Notes: generated by a model from the sequence alone, not told the origin. Shown: positions 26,221-35,497, counted from the first letter of the stretch. The stretch: 64,000 nt of DNA from Kocuria sp. TGY1127_2 (GCF_013394385.1 NZ_AP022834.1:2604001-2668000), one strand, 5' to 3'. Translations and numbers: made by a program.

Positions 26221-27042
26221 ATGCGCGAATTACAGGCTCAGATCATCGAAGAAATGGGCGTCAAGCCCCGGATCGAACCCGCCGAGGAGGTCAGACTTCG
26301 CGTCGATTTCCTGTGCGACTATCTCAAGGAATCCCACACGAACGGCTTCGTCCTGGGCATCAGCGGGGGCGTCGACTCGTCGTTGGCTGGCAGACTCTGT
26401 CAGCTTGCCGTGGACAAGCTGTCCGAGGAAGGAATCGAGGCCGACTTCGTCGCGGTCAGATTGCCGTACCGCACCCAGGCCGACGAAGAAGATGCCCAGC
26501 TCGCCCTGAAATTCATCCGACCCCGAACCAACTGGGCCTTCGACGTCGAACCGGGAACGAGCGGAATCGAGGAAGAGTTCCTCCGGACCACCGGCCGTGA
26601 AATTTCCGATTTCAACAAGGGTAACGTCAAGGCACGAATGCGCATGATCGCCCAATACGCCCTGGCCGGCGAGCGGAATCTGCTCGTCGTCGGAACCGAC
26701 CATGCGGCCGAGTCGATCACCGGATTCTTCACCAAATTCGGCGATGGCGGCGCCGACATCCTCCCGCTCTATGGCCTCAACAAACGCCAGAATCGCCAAA
26801 TGCTGCAATACCTCGGCGCCGACGAGCGACTCTGGGCCAAGGCGCCTACGGCCGATCTTCTGGATTCGACTCCCGGACGCCACGATGAGGAAGAACTCGG
26901 AGTCACGTACGACGTCATCGACGACTTCCTGGAGGGACAAGAGATCCACGACGATCAGGCCGAAGCCCTGGAATCCCGTTTCCTCCGCACGCGGCACAAG
27001 CGCACGACGCCGGTCACGATCCTCGACCCCTGGTGGAAATAG
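26221..27042 (+). CDS. nadE: NH3-dependent NAD+ synthetase
   Basis: A 273-residue enzyme converting nicotinic acid adenine dinucleotide to NAD+ with ATP and ammonia. It has the PP-loop ATPase motif LGISGGVDSSLAG, VGTDHAAESITGFFTKFGDG and KAPTADLLD, matching the short, ammonia-using E. coli-type enzyme with no glutaminase domain. The ATG at 26221 aligns with the normal N-terminus (MRELQAQIIEEMGVKP) and is preceded by TATCAT at 6 nt with no Shine-Dalgarno, supporting this start over an ATG at 26197. Confidence 0.95.
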   Translation: MRELQAQIIEEMGVKPRIEPAEEVRLRVDFLCDYLKESHTNGFVLGISGGVDSSLAGRLCQLAVDKLSEEGIEADFVAVRLPYRTQADEEDAQLALKFIRPRTNWAFDVEPGTSGIEEEFLRTTGREISDFNKGNVKARMRMIAQYALAGERNLLVVGTDHAAESITGFFTKFGDGGADILPLYGLNKRQNRQMLQYLGADERLWAKAPTADLLDSTPGRHDEEELGVTYDVIDDFLEGQEIHDDQAEALESRFLRTRHKRTTPVTILDPWWK

Positions 27043-27241
27043 GACGCTGGACATCCGGTCACAGGAGGCACCACCCTGCCGGACGGAATGTCTCCAGCTG
27101 CGGCCCGACCGCGAGGGCTGCATTCACGGTGTGGTCGGTGGTCAGCAGGTCCTGCACATCCGAATAAAAAGTGGCAGCGCGACTTAAAGCTGTTCGAGCT
27201 TTTGCCGAGCCCACCCCTGGGCTACTGTGTAACAACGTGAG

Positions 27242-27265
27242 TTGCCTCACAGTGGCGTGAGGCAA
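27242..27265 (+). promoter_or_regulatory. Perfect inverted repeat, probable operator before the acyl-CoA ligase
   Basis: TTGCCTCAC-N6-GTGAGGCAA, 9-bp arms, lies 23 nt before the ligase ATG and just downstream of a possible promoter (TTGCCG 27202, TACTGT 27223). The size and symmetry fit a TetR- or GntR-type repressor site; no such regulator is adjacent. Confidence 0.5.
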
Positions 27266-27288
27266 TAGCCGAATCAGAGGGAGGCCAT

Positions 27289-29064
27289 ATGACCGTCACC
27301 GATCAGTTCCGCCAGGCCAGAGACCGCCTTGTCGAATTGCGCGAGGATTATCGCGAAGCTCGAAAAGAATTCCAGTGGCCTCGGTTCGAGCACTTCAACT
27401 TTGCCCTGGACTGGTTCGACGCGGTTGCAGCGACTCCGGAACGCGCGGACCAGAACGCGCTCGTCGTCGTCGAGCAGGATGGCTCGTCCCAACGACTGAC
27501 GTATCGGGAGATGTCCGACCGGTCGAGCCAGGTGGCCAACTGGATGAGCGAGATCGGCGTGCGACGGGGCGACCGTATGATCCTCATGCTCGACAACCAG
27601 GTCGAGCTGTGGGAAAGCATGCTCGCGGGCATCAAAATGGGCGTAGTACTCCTCCCGACGACGACGATGCTCGGCCCCAAGGATCTCGAGGAAAGGGTCG
27701 CTCGCGGATCCGTGTCCTGGATCCTCACGAATTCAGGGAACGTGGCCAAATTCGCCGAGGTTCCGGGGGAATTCTCGGTGATCGAGACAGGCGGCAAGAC
27801 CGAGAATGCGATACCCGGGCGAGGCCATTACGCCTATGAGGAGAGCCACGAGGCGACGACCGAGTTCACACCGGACGCCCCGACCCCAGCCGATGAGACC
27901 CTGCTTCTCTACTTCACGTCAGGAACCACGTCGCGCGCCAAATTGGTCGAGCACACCCACGCGTCCTATCCCGTGGGGCACTTGTCCACGATGTACTGGA
28001 TTGGGCTCGAGCCCGGCGACGTCCACCTCAACGTTGCATCCCCAGGCTGGGCCAAACACGCTTGGTCCAACATCTTCACCCCCTGGATCGCCGAGGCCAC
28101 GGTATTCATCTACAACTATTCGCGCTTCGATGCCGCAGCTCTCATGCAGACCATGGATGCGGAGGGCATTACGAGTTTCTGTGCTCCGCCAACCGTCTGG
28201 CGGATGTTCATCCAGGCGGACCTTTCGACCTTGAAGACGCCACCGCGCAAGGTCGTGGCCGCCGGCGAGCCCCTCAACCCCAAGGTCATCAACCGCGTCC
28301 GCGAGGCGTGGGGGGTCGATATCCGAGACGGATTCGGTCAGACCGAGACGACAGTTCAGATCGCGAACACGCCGGGGCAGGAGCTCGTGGTCGGTACCGT
28401 GGGACGCCCCCTTCCGGGATTCGACATCGTTCTGGTGGACCCGGTCTCGGATGAAGTCGTCGAAGGAACCGGTGAGGGCGAGGTCTGCATCGTCACGGAG
28501 CCGCGCCCCGTCGGACTCATGGTGCGGTACAAGGGCGATCCCGCCAAGAACGACGAGGTCTTTCGGAACGGCGTGTACCACACGGGCGACATCATGAGCA
28601 GGGACGAGGGCGGCAACTTCACGTACGTCGGGCGGGCCGACGATGTCTTCAAGGCAAGCGACTACAAGCTTTCGCCATTCGAGTTGGAGTCTGTGGTGAT
28701 CGAACATCGTGCCGTTGCCGAGGCCGCCGTGGTCCCTTCGCCCGATCCTTTGCGTCTGGCCGTGCCGAAGGCGTACGTCGTCCTGAATTCAGGACACGAA
28801 CCAACCCCGGAATTGGCCGAATCGATCCTGGCGCATTGTCGCGCCAATTTGGCTCCGTACGCGCGCATCCGACGCTTGGAATTCTTCGACCTCCCCAAGA
28901 CGGTCTCCGGAAAGATTCGACGCGTCGAGCTCCGTGCCCGCGAGCGCGCGTTCCACGGCCCGGAGGGCGAGTTGACCGATTCATCGCGCGGTCAACGCAC
29001 GACGACGCAGGGTTACGGCCACGAATTCAGCGAGAGCGACTTCCCTGGCCTGAAGAACTCCTGA
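27289..29064 (+). CDS. AMP-dependent acyl-CoA synthetase/ligase (medium-chain or benzoate-CoA-ligase-like)
   Basis: A 591-residue ANL-superfamily ligase activating a carboxylic acid with CoA and ATP. It contains LLYFTSGTTSRAKLVEHTH, the PGWAKHAWSN segment typical of ACSM/benzoate-type ligases, DGFGQTETT, YHTGDI and the C-terminal KTVSGKIRR catalytic Lys. A hydrophilic C-terminal extension of about 40 residues follows the usual end. GGGAGG precedes the ATG at 27289. It is transcribed alone behind a strong inverted repeat and followed by a large inverted repeat. Aromatic versus medium-chain substrate cannot be decided. Confidence 0.88.
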   Translation: MTVTDQFRQARDRLVELREDYREARKEFQWPRFEHFNFALDWFDAVAATPERADQNALVVVEQDGSSQRLTYREMSDRSSQVANWMSEIGVRRGDRMILMLDNQVELWESMLAGIKMGVVLLPTTTMLGPKDLEERVARGSVSWILTNSGNVAKFAEVPGEFSVIETGGKTENAIPGRGHYAYEESHEATTEFTPDAPTPADETLLLYFTSGTTSRAKLVEHTHASYPVGHLSTMYWIGLEPGDVHLNVASPGWAKHAWSNIFTPWIAEATVFIYNYSRFDAAALMQTMDAEGITSFCAPPTVWRMFIQADLSTLKTPPRKVVAAGEPLNPKVINRVREAWGVDIRDGFGQTETTVQIANTPGQELVVGTVGRPLPGFDIVLVDPVSDEVVEGTGEGEVCIVTEPRPVGLMVRYKGDPAKNDEVFRNGVYHTGDIMSRDEGGNFTYVGRADDVFKASDYKLSPFELESVVIEHRAVAEAAVVPSPDPLRLAVPKAYVVLNSGHEPTPELAESILAHCRANLAPYARIRRLEFFDLPKTVSGKIRRVELRARERAFHGPEGELTDSSRGQRTTTQGYGHEFSESDFPGLKNS

Positions 29065-29076
29065 CCCTCCCCTCTA

Positions 29077-29139
29077 CCGCGAGGCGGCACAGTGGCATCG
29101 AAAGTCGCCTTGTCATCGCCCACAAGTGCCACCTCGCGG
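29077..29139. repeat. Large imperfect inverted repeat, CCTCGCGG-type element
   Basis: CCGCGAGGCGGCAC (29077-29090) pairs with GTGCCACCTCGCGG (29126-29139), 13 of 14 positions, around a 35-nt loop, starting 12 nt after the ligase stop. It may terminate the ligase transcript. Its arms resemble the inverted repeat at 38320-38385. Confidence 0.55.
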
Positions 29140-29151
29140 GCGTCGGGGACG

Positions 29152-29157
29152 TATAAC
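29152..29157 (+). promoter_or_regulatory. Candidate -10 box of a leaderless promoter
   Basis: TATAAC, 8 nt before the GTG start at 29166. Confidence 0.5.
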
Positions 29158-29165
29158 CTGGTGAC

Positions 29166-29867
29166 GTGACCGCAACAAAGACCGTGAGACTCGTGGATTG
29201 TCGATCCACTGGGTGGCGTCTCGCGCGCACTCTGCTCATCGTCGGGGTCAGTCTCTGGCTTGGTTCGGTCTCCCACGTGCTGGGCGGTGGCCATATCCCC
29301 CGCTCGGGGCTCGCGCTCGCGCTCTCCCTCCCCTTGATCGGCGCGGTTTTCGCCCTCACACGCTTCACGCTGGGTTTCGTGGCCTGCTTGCCCCTCCTCG
29401 GGCTGGGCCAGCTCGCGGTTCACGGGCTTCTCATGATCGGCTCGATCTCCACCGGAGACCATACTTCGATCCTCGGCGGAGCACCCGTCGGGACCAGCTC
29501 GGCGCACGTCGGTGGCACGGACATGCACCAGGCGGCCGGGGTAGCACACGTCGGGATGATGCATTCGGGACATGCGCTTTCCGGAGGCACAGACTCCATG
29601 ACCATGGGGAACGGTTCCATGCCGATGCTCCTGGCCCACGTGATCGGAACAGTGCTCGCAGCCGCCGTCGTGGGTGCGGTCGATGCCACTCTGTGGGTCC
29701 TCGCGGTCCTGATCCTGCCATGGGTCGCTCGGCTGATGGGGGTTGCTCCCCTTTGCCGCAAGCCTGCCCCTACCGGTTTCCCGGACGCATCCGAGGCACT
29801 TCCCCAGAGGAAACCACGAGCCTTGGATCCGGTCCGAGGCCCGCCTCTCCACCTCGCATTCAGCTGA
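29166..29867 (+). CDS. Membrane protein with a Met/His-rich loop, unknown function
   Basis: A 233-residue protein with about four hydrophobic segments. Between the third and fourth lies a loop of about 60 residues (about 95-155) rich in His and Met, with clusters such as GTDMHQ, VAHVGMMHSGHAL and DSMTMGNGSMPM; such composition is typical of copper binding. I do not recognise a family. The start is a GTG at 29166 without Shine-Dalgarno but with TATAAC 8 nt upstream, fitting leaderless translation. It precedes a PepSY-TM gene by 74 nt; similar neighbours occur in metal-handling operons, so copper-related transport or sensing is inferred, not shown. Confidence 0.7.
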   Translation: MTATKTVRLVDCRSTGWRLARTLLIVGVSLWLGSVSHVLGGGHIPRSGLALALSLPLIGAVFALTRFTLGFVACLPLLGLGQLAVHGLLMIGSISTGDHTSILGGAPVGTSSAHVGGTDMHQAAGVAHVGMMHSGHALSGGTDSMTMGNGSMPMLLAHVIGTVLAAAVVGAVDATLWVLAVLILPWVARLMGVAPLCRKPAPTGFPDASEALPQRKPRALDPVRGPPLHLAFS

Positions 29868-29941
29868 AACAGACGTCGGTCCATCCTGGGCCGGCGCAAT
29901 TCTGCGCGCACTGAAGCGCGCACCGATGCGAGGAACAGAAA

Positions 29942-31423
29942 ATGACAACCATCGATATATCGCGCCCTGAAACGGGCCCTAACACCACACCTCCCCCTCG
30001 AGGCCGCAGCGGCTGGTTCCGGGCCATGGTTCTGAGGCTGCACTTCTTCACCGGCCTGATCGTCGGACCGTTCATTCTGGTCGCGGCGCTCTCCGGAGCG
30101 TTGTACGCTATGGCTCCACAACTCGAGAAAGCCGTCTACTCCCACGAGCTGTACTCGGGCACCGAGGCCCAGAACCTGTCTCTCGATGACCAGGTGCAAC
30201 GGGCCATAGAACATGTTGATCGAGAGAGCACAGAACATGAGGCGCCTCCGCTGACGTCTGTGCGGCCTGCACCGCAACCGGGGATGACGACCCGGGTCAT
30301 GTTCGCGCCACCGGAAGGTTCTTCCCCTTCTGACCACAGGGCCGTGTTCGTCAGCCCTGCCGACGGGGAAATTCGTGGGGACCTGACCGTTTACGGTTCC
30401 TCCAGCTCGCTGCCGCTCCGCACATGGATCGATCAGCTCCACCGCAACCTCCATCTGGGGGAACCCGGACGCCTGTACGCCGAGTTCGCGGCATCATGGA
30501 TGTGGGTTATTGCCCTCGGAGGCCTGATCCTGTGGGTGCCTCAGCTGACCGGACGGTTGCGTGCAGGGCTTTCCCGACGTCGAGCTATTCGAGAAGCCAT
30601 GTTGCCGACGCCCGGAGTCAAGGGGCGGAAGCGTCTGCTGGGGTGGCATTATTCGGCGGGTTTGGGCCTTCTGGTCGCGATGCTGTTCCTCTCGGCCACC
30701 GGAATCACGTGGTCCACTTATGGGGGCGAGAACGTCACTCGACTTCGTGCCGCACTTGACTGGTCCACCCCCGAAGCGAGCACGTCATTGACAGGGGCGG
30801 AAACACCTGCCGACGAACATGCTGGTCACGCAGAACATGCGGCCGCCTCCGATGATTCGTCCTCCATGTCGATGCCCCTGGATTCCGGCTACGATGCGAT
30901 CATGCGCGCATCGCGGCGTCTGGGCATCGGATCGGACCAGGTCGAGATCGTACCGGCAGCGTCTATGGACAAAGCGTGGACGGTACAGGAGGTCGACCGC
31001 CACTACCCCACTCACGTGGACAGCGTGACGATCGACCCGATGACGTACGAACGGGTGGATTCGGTGTCGTTCAAGAACGACTACTCGCTGCCGGCGAAGC
31101 TGGCCCGGTGGGGAATCGACATTCACATGGGACTCTGGTTCGGATTGCTCAATCAGCTGGTGCTCTTCGTCGTCGCAATCGGGATCGCCGCGATGGTGGT
31201 GACCGGTTATTGGATGTGGTTCAAACGCCGTCCGACGTTGTCCCGAATGAAGGCTCCGAAATCGGGATTGCGGAGCGCCCCTTGGTGGGCATGGCCCGCC
31301 GTGGGCATCCCCGCCTTGGTGATCGGCTGGTTCCTTCCCCTTCTGGGGCTTCCGCTCGTGGCCTTCGTCCTCGTTGACGGCGCCTTGGCGTGGAGAAGCT
31401 CGCGCACCAGAGACACCGCCTGA
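29942..31423 (+). CDS. PepSY-associated TM-helix domain protein
   Basis: A 493-residue inner-membrane protein of the PepSY-TM (PiuB-like) family, linked in other bacteria to iron or copper reduction and uptake. TM1 (LHFFTGLIVGPFILVAALSG, about residues 33-52) is followed by a PepSY-like extracytoplasmic domain, DQLHRNLHLGEPGR with conserved His, TM2, a second HYSAGLGLLVAMLFLSATG helix, a His-rich linker (DEHAGHAEHAA then SSSMSMP) and C-terminal helices including IDIHMGLWFGLLNQLV. The His/Met patches echo those of the preceding protein, suggesting joint metal handling. AGGAA precedes the ATG at 29942. Confidence 0.85.
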   Translation: MTTIDISRPETGPNTTPPPRGRSGWFRAMVLRLHFFTGLIVGPFILVAALSGALYAMAPQLEKAVYSHELYSGTEAQNLSLDDQVQRAIEHVDRESTEHEAPPLTSVRPAPQPGMTTRVMFAPPEGSSPSDHRAVFVSPADGEIRGDLTVYGSSSSLPLRTWIDQLHRNLHLGEPGRLYAEFAASWMWVIALGGLILWVPQLTGRLRAGLSRRRAIREAMLPTPGVKGRKRLLGWHYSAGLGLLVAMLFLSATGITWSTYGGENVTRLRAALDWSTPEASTSLTGAETPADEHAGHAEHAAASDDSSSMSMPLDSGYDAIMRASRRLGIGSDQVEIVPAASMDKAWTVQEVDRHYPTHVDSVTIDPMTYERVDSVSFKNDYSLPAKLARWGIDIHMGLWFGLLNQLVLFVVAIGIAAMVVTGYWMWFKRRPTLSRMKAPKSGLRSAPWWAWPAVGIPALVIGWFLPLLGLPLVAFVLVDGALAWRSSRTRDTA

Positions 31424-31506
31424 CAAGGGCGTCCCTGAAAGATGGCCCGAGGCTGACTCGCGAGGGTCTGCTTCGGGTCATCCGCGGGCGGTCATCGCCG
31501 CCTGCC

Positions 31507-31512
31507 TAGTAT
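31507..31512 (+). promoter_or_regulatory. Candidate -10 box of a leaderless promoter
   Basis: TAGTAT, 6 nt before the ATG at 31519. Confidence 0.5.
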
Positions 31513-31518
31513 AGATGC

Positions 31519-32553
31519 ATGGCAGAGACACAGAACCCCTTGGAATCGACCGGCCGGACCCTCGGATGGGGGATCGTTGCAACGGGCTCGATTGCCCGGA
31601 AAGTCACCCCCGACATCGGGGCCCTCGCCGATGCCCGCCTCGTCGGAGTTTCTTCCCGAACTCAGGCGAGCGCGGATGACTTCGCCCAGGAATTCGGTGT
31701 CGACAGGGCCTACGGGGACGACGCCGAGCACACCGGATACGAAAAATTGCTGGCCGACCCCGAGGTGGAGGTTCTCTACATTGGGACGCCGCACGGACAG
31801 CACTACGAGAATATGCTGGCGGCGCTCGAAGCGGGCAAGAACATCGTGTGCGAGAAGTCCTTCACCATGAATGCCCGCCAGGCCCGAGAGGTCCTGGGCC
31901 TGGCCGGGGAGAAGGGTTTATTCGTCATGGAGGGGCTGTGGACCCGTTTCCATCCGCTCAGGGCACGTGTGGCAGAGATCCTCGAGTCCGGCGAAATCGG
32001 CGTGGCCAGATGGGTGCAGGCCGACCTGGGCTTTCGCGGCCCCACCGAAATCACGCACCGCTTGTGGCGTGAGGACGCCGGCGGAGGCGGACTCCTCGAC
32101 ATGGGCTGTTATGTTTTGCACTGGCCGTGGCTGGCCCTCGGAAAACCAACCGGATTCACCGCACAGACCATCAAACGCGGAAATGTTGATGCCCTGACCC
32201 AGATCACGGGCACATTCGAGAAGGCTGCGGCCCAGATGACCATATCCTTGGTCTCCCAGGGGCCTCGACAAGCAATTATTTCAGGCCACGAGGGCTTCAT
32301 TACCATCGGTTCGCCCATGCATCAGGCGAGGTCCTTCACCGTCACGAATTCCCAGGGGCAAATCCGCGAGGAGTCCTGGCCTCTCGTCGGAAGAGGGTAT
32401 TGCTACGAGATGCGCGAGGCCACACGGCGCATCCAGGAAGGCTCTCTCGAGTCGCCCATCATGCCGTGGGAGGACACCATCGCACAGATGGAAATGATCG
32501 ACGAGATCCGCGGGCAAATCGGCGTCGTCTACCCTGACCACGACGAGGCCTGA
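31519..32553 (+). CDS. Gfo/Idh/MocA family oxidoreductase
   Basis: A 344-residue NAD(P)-dependent oxidoreductase, probably acting on a sugar, polyol or dihydrodiol. The N-terminal Rossmann domain (LGWGIVATGSIARKV, then YIGTPHGQHYEN and the catalytic-Lys motif VCEKSFTMNARQA) is followed by the C-terminal substrate domain with GGGLLDMGCYVLHW. Its pattern resembles dimeric dihydrodiol dehydrogenase/1,5-anhydrofructose reductase relatives. The ATG at 31519 has no Shine-Dalgarno but TAGTAT 6 nt upstream. It is monocistronic and ends at a T-tailed terminator. Confidence 0.87.
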   Translation: MAETQNPLESTGRTLGWGIVATGSIARKVTPDIGALADARLVGVSSRTQASADDFAQEFGVDRAYGDDAEHTGYEKLLADPEVEVLYIGTPHGQHYENMLAALEAGKNIVCEKSFTMNARQAREVLGLAGEKGLFVMEGLWTRFHPLRARVAEILESGEIGVARWVQADLGFRGPTEITHRLWREDAGGGGLLDMGCYVLHWPWLALGKPTGFTAQTIKRGNVDALTQITGTFEKAAAQMTISLVSQGPRQAIISGHEGFITIGSPMHQARSFTVTNSQGQIREESWPLVGRGYCYEMREATRRIQEGSLESPIMPWEDTIAQMEMIDEIRGQIGVVYPDHDEA

Positions 32554-32620
32554 CTACCCAGCCCACCGGGCGGGGACGGCACATGTCTGCGTGCCCGCCA
32601 GTTGCCTGGTCACACGGAAG

Positions 32621-32688
32621 CGGCGCGGGAGCGCGGCTCATTCGGTCGAATAGTCGACGGTTGAGTCCAGCGGCCCCGCGCCGTTTTT
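32621..32688 (+). terminator. Terminator of the Gfo/Idh/MocA gene
   Basis: CGGCGCGG (32621-32628) pairs with CCGCGCCG (32676-32683), followed by TTTTT (32684-32688). The loop is long (47 nt). Confidence 0.6.
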
Positions 32689-32694
32689 GTGCGG

Positions 32695-33510
32695 CTACCT
32701 GTTCTCGAATTCGGCGTCGCGGCGCTCCGAGAAAGCAGACATGCCTTCCTTCTGGTCCTCGGTCGCGAAGAGCGAGTGGAATACTCGACGTTCGAAGGTC
32801 AGCCCCTGGGCCAAGGGGGTTTCGAAGGCCATTCCGACCGACTCCTTGGCGATCATCGCGACGGGTCGGGACTTCTTCGCAATCGTGTCCGCGATCTGGA
32901 GTGCCGTGTCCACGACGTGGTCGTCCGCGACGACGCGGGAAACCAATCCCGCGCGTTCGGCCTCTTCCGCGCCCATGTTCCGGGCCGTCAGAATCATGTC
33001 CATGGCTTTGGCCTTGCCGACGGCGTGGGTCAATCGTTGGGAACCGCCCATTCCGGGAATCACCCCGAGGTTGATTTCCGGCTGGCCGAATTTGGCGCCC
33101 TCACCGGCAATGATGATGTCGCACATCATCGCCAGCTCGCAGCCGCCGCCCAGCGCATATCCATTGACCGCAGCAACGATAGGCAATCGAACCTGCGTAA
33201 GCCGTTGCCACTGGGCAAACCAGTCGCTCGCGTACATCTCCATGTAGCTTTTGGATGACATTTCCTTGATGTCAGCACCCGCGGCAAAGGCCTTTTCCGA
33301 TCCGGTCAGAACGATCACGGAAATATCCTCGTCGCGCTCCCAGGCCTGTGCGGCGTCGACGACGGCTACCATGGTCTCGTAGTTCAATGCGTTGAGAGCC
33401 TTGGGACGGTTGAGCCGGATGATGCCGACACCGCCTCGGGTCTCAGTCCGGATGACGGCCGTCTCTTGCGACGATCCCTTTTCGTCTGCCGTCGTAGTCT
33501 TTTCGCTCAT
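32695..33510 (-). CDS. Enoyl-CoA hydratase
   Basis: A 271-residue crotonase-fold enzyme hydrating 2-enoyl-CoA, here likely methacrylyl-CoA in valine breakdown. The oxyanion-hole segment AFAAGADIKEM and both catalytic glutamates (GGGCELAMMCD and FGQPEINLGVIPG) are present. The N-terminal 20 residues are an extra hydrophilic tail. Its ATG overlaps the mmsB stop by 4 nt (ATGA), so translation is coupled. Last gene of the valine operon. Confidence 0.92.
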   Translation of the reverse strand: MSEKTTTADEKGSSQETAVIRTETRGGVGIIRLNRPKALNALNYETMVAVVDAAQAWERDEDISVIVLTGSEKAFAAGADIKEMSSKSYMEMYASDWFAQWQRLTQVRLPIVAAVNGYALGGGCELAMMCDIIIAGEGAKFGQPEINLGVIPGMGGSQRLTHAVGKAKAMDMILTARNMGAEEAERAGLVSRVVADDHVVDTALQIADTIAKKSRPVAMIAKESVGMAFETPLAQGLTFERRVFHSLFATEDQKEGMSAFSERRDAEFENR

Positions 33511-34403
33511 GCTTGATTCTCCCTCATCGTTTGGATGATCGCGGAAAAGTCGAGATCTCCGTGGCCGCTGTCCAGGAACTCAGAATAGGCTTTGTGCGCT
33601 GCCCTGCCGAAGGATGCGTCGGTCTGCGTGGATTCCAGGGCCGCGAGGGCGAGCCCGAGGTCCTTGGCCATCAGAGCGGTCGCGAATCCGGGTTTGTAGC
33701 CGTTGCTGGCCGGGTTCTCCGGGACGGGTCCGGGGACCGGACAGTTGGTCGTGACCGACCAGCACTGGGCGGCTGAGGTGGACATGACGTCGAAGAGCGC
33801 CTGGTCTGTCAGGCCCAACTTCTCGCCCAGGGTAAAGGCTTCGCACGCGCCGATGGTCGTGATCGCGAGCAACATATTATTGCAGCACTTCGCGGCCTGG
33901 CCTGCCCCGTTGTTCCCACAGTGCACGACTTTCCGTCCCATCGCGTCGAACAGCGGGTGGGCGGCGTCGAAATTTTCCTGCGGACCGCCGACCATGAAGG
34001 TCAAGGTGCCTGCCTCGGCTCCGGCGGTTCCACCGGAAACGGGCGCATCCACGGCTCGATGTCCGGCTTGGTGGACCAATTCCGCCGCTTCGCGTGCTTC
34101 GTCCACGCTGATGGTCGAGCAGTCGATGAAGAGGGTGTTCTGTGGGGCCGCGGCCAGGAGACCGTCGTTATTCTGTCCTTGATAAGCGGCAATAACGTGC
34201 TTGCCGGCCGGAAACATCGTGATGACGACCTCTGCGTCCGCCACGGCCTCCTCGCCGGAAGAAGCGATGTTGAGTCCGTCTTTCTCGGAGGCCTGGCGTG
34301 CGGGCTCGGCGAGGTCGAAGGCCACGACGTCGTGGTCAGCCTCCTTGAGGTTCCGCGCCATATGGCCGCCCATGTTGCCTAGGCCCAGGAATGCAATCTT
34401 CAT
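33507..34403 (-). CDS. mmsB: 3-Hydroxyisobutyrate dehydrogenase
   Basis: A 298-residue NAD-dependent enzyme oxidising 3-hydroxyisobutyrate to methylmalonate semialdehyde in valine catabolism. The N-terminus IAFLGLGNMGGHMARNL binds NAD; DAPVSGGTAGAEAGTL is the substrate motif and GAGQAAKCCNN carries the catalytic Lys. AAGGAG lies 7 nt before the ATG at 34403. It is 11 nt downstream of the HIBYL-CoA hydrolase gene. Confidence 0.94.
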   Translation of the reverse strand: MKIAFLGLGNMGGHMARNLKEADHDVVAFDLAEPARQASEKDGLNIASSGEEAVADAEVVITMFPAGKHVIAAYQGQNNDGLLAAAPQNTLFIDCSTISVDEAREAAELVHQAGHRAVDAPVSGGTAGAEAGTLTFMVGGPQENFDAAHPLFDAMGRKVVHCGNNGAGQAAKCCNNMLLAITTIGACEAFTLGEKLGLTDQALFDVMSTSAAQCWSVTTNCPVPGPVPENPASNGYKPGFATALMAKDLGLALAALESTQTDASFGRAAHKAYSEFLDSGHGDLDFSAIIQTMRENQA

Positions 34404-34414
34404 GCCAATTCTCC

Positions 34415-35497
34415 TTACTCGGGCAATTGCAGATCTTCGTACCCGGGGACCGGGTCGAAGAATCCGAGAACTATTTCCCGGCTCACTTCTTCGAGTGTCT
34501 GCGGTTGCCACTGGGGGTTGCGATCTTTGTCGATCACCTGCGCGCGGATGCCCTCGGCCATATCGTGGGCCAACAGCGCGTTTCCGCTGGTGCGGAAGTC
34601 TTGAACCAAGGTTTCCGCAAGGCTCTGGTCCTTCGCCCGGTGCAATCCTTCGAGGGCGGTTTTCATGCCCGTAGGGCTGTTGCGGCGCAGAGCCTTGAGT
34701 GCCTTGTTTGCCAGCTCGTTGTCCGGTTCCTTCTCGACACGCGCCTCGAGGTTCTGAAGGATTTCCTCGACGCAGTCCGCCGCGTAGTCCTCGTCGATCC
34801 ACGAGGCGGCTTCCTCGAGTTCGGAACGGGGAGGTTCGACCACGAAGTCCTGGATCGTGGTGGCGACGGCGCCAGGATTCTCTACACTCTCGAGGCTCCG
34901 GAGCAAGTCTTCGACCGCCGCATCCGGAACGTAGAAATCGGCGAGTCCCGCGTGGATGGCGTCCCCTCCGTCGACATGCAACCCGGTCAATGCCATGTGT
35001 CGACCAGCCTGTCCTGGCGCCTTGGAGAGGTAGTTGAGACCTCCGACGTCAGGGGAGAAACCGATTCCAGTCTCCGGCATACCTGTCCGCGTGGACTCGG
35101 TGACGACCCGGTGCGAGCCCGGCACGGACAGCCCGATGCCGCCTCCCAGAACCAGACCGTTCATGATGGCGACATACGGCTTGGGATAACGCGAAATACG
35201 GTAATCGAAGTCGTACTCGTGGCGGAAGAAGTCGGTTCCCTGGCTCCGGTCTCCGCCCGTGGCGGCCTTGTACAGAGCGACGACGTCCCCGCCCGAGCAG
35301 AGGCCTCGTTCACCTGACCCGACGACGGCGACCGACTTGACGTTGGCGTCGTATTCGAAGTCGTCCAACGCTTTGTTGATCAGCTGGATCATCTCAACGT
35401 TCAATGCATTGACCGCGCGCGGGCGGTTGAGGGTGATGACCCCGAGGTGCCCCCGGACCTCGGTCAGAACGCTGGGCTCCTGCTGCTTATCCGCCAT
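34415..35497 (-). CDS. 3-Hydroxyisobutyryl-CoA hydrolase
   Basis: A 360-residue crotonase-superfamily thioesterase that releases 3-hydroxyisobutyrate from its CoA ester, the step feeding mmsB. It is longer than hydratases and shows RGLCSGGDVVALY, NGLVLGGGIGLSV and the family motif MPETGIGFSPDVGG with the catalytic Glu and Asp, plus the C-terminal helical part. AGGAGG precedes the ATG at 35497. It lies between mmsA and mmsB. Confidence 0.92.
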   Translation of the reverse strand: MADKQQEPSVLTEVRGHLGVITLNRPRAVNALNVEMIQLINKALDDFEYDANVKSVAVVGSGERGLCSGGDVVALYKAATGGDRSQGTDFFRHEYDFDYRISRYPKPYVAIMNGLVLGGGIGLSVPGSHRVVTESTRTGMPETGIGFSPDVGGLNYLSKAPGQAGRHMALTGLHVDGGDAIHAGLADFYVPDAAVEDLLRSLESVENPGAVATTIQDFVVEPPRSELEEAASWIDEDYAADCVEEILQNLEARVEKEPDNELANKALKALRRNSPTGMKTALEGLHRAKDQSLAETLVQDFRTSGNALLAHDMAEGIRAQVIDKDRNPQWQPQTLEEVSREIVLGFFDPVPGYEDLQLPE

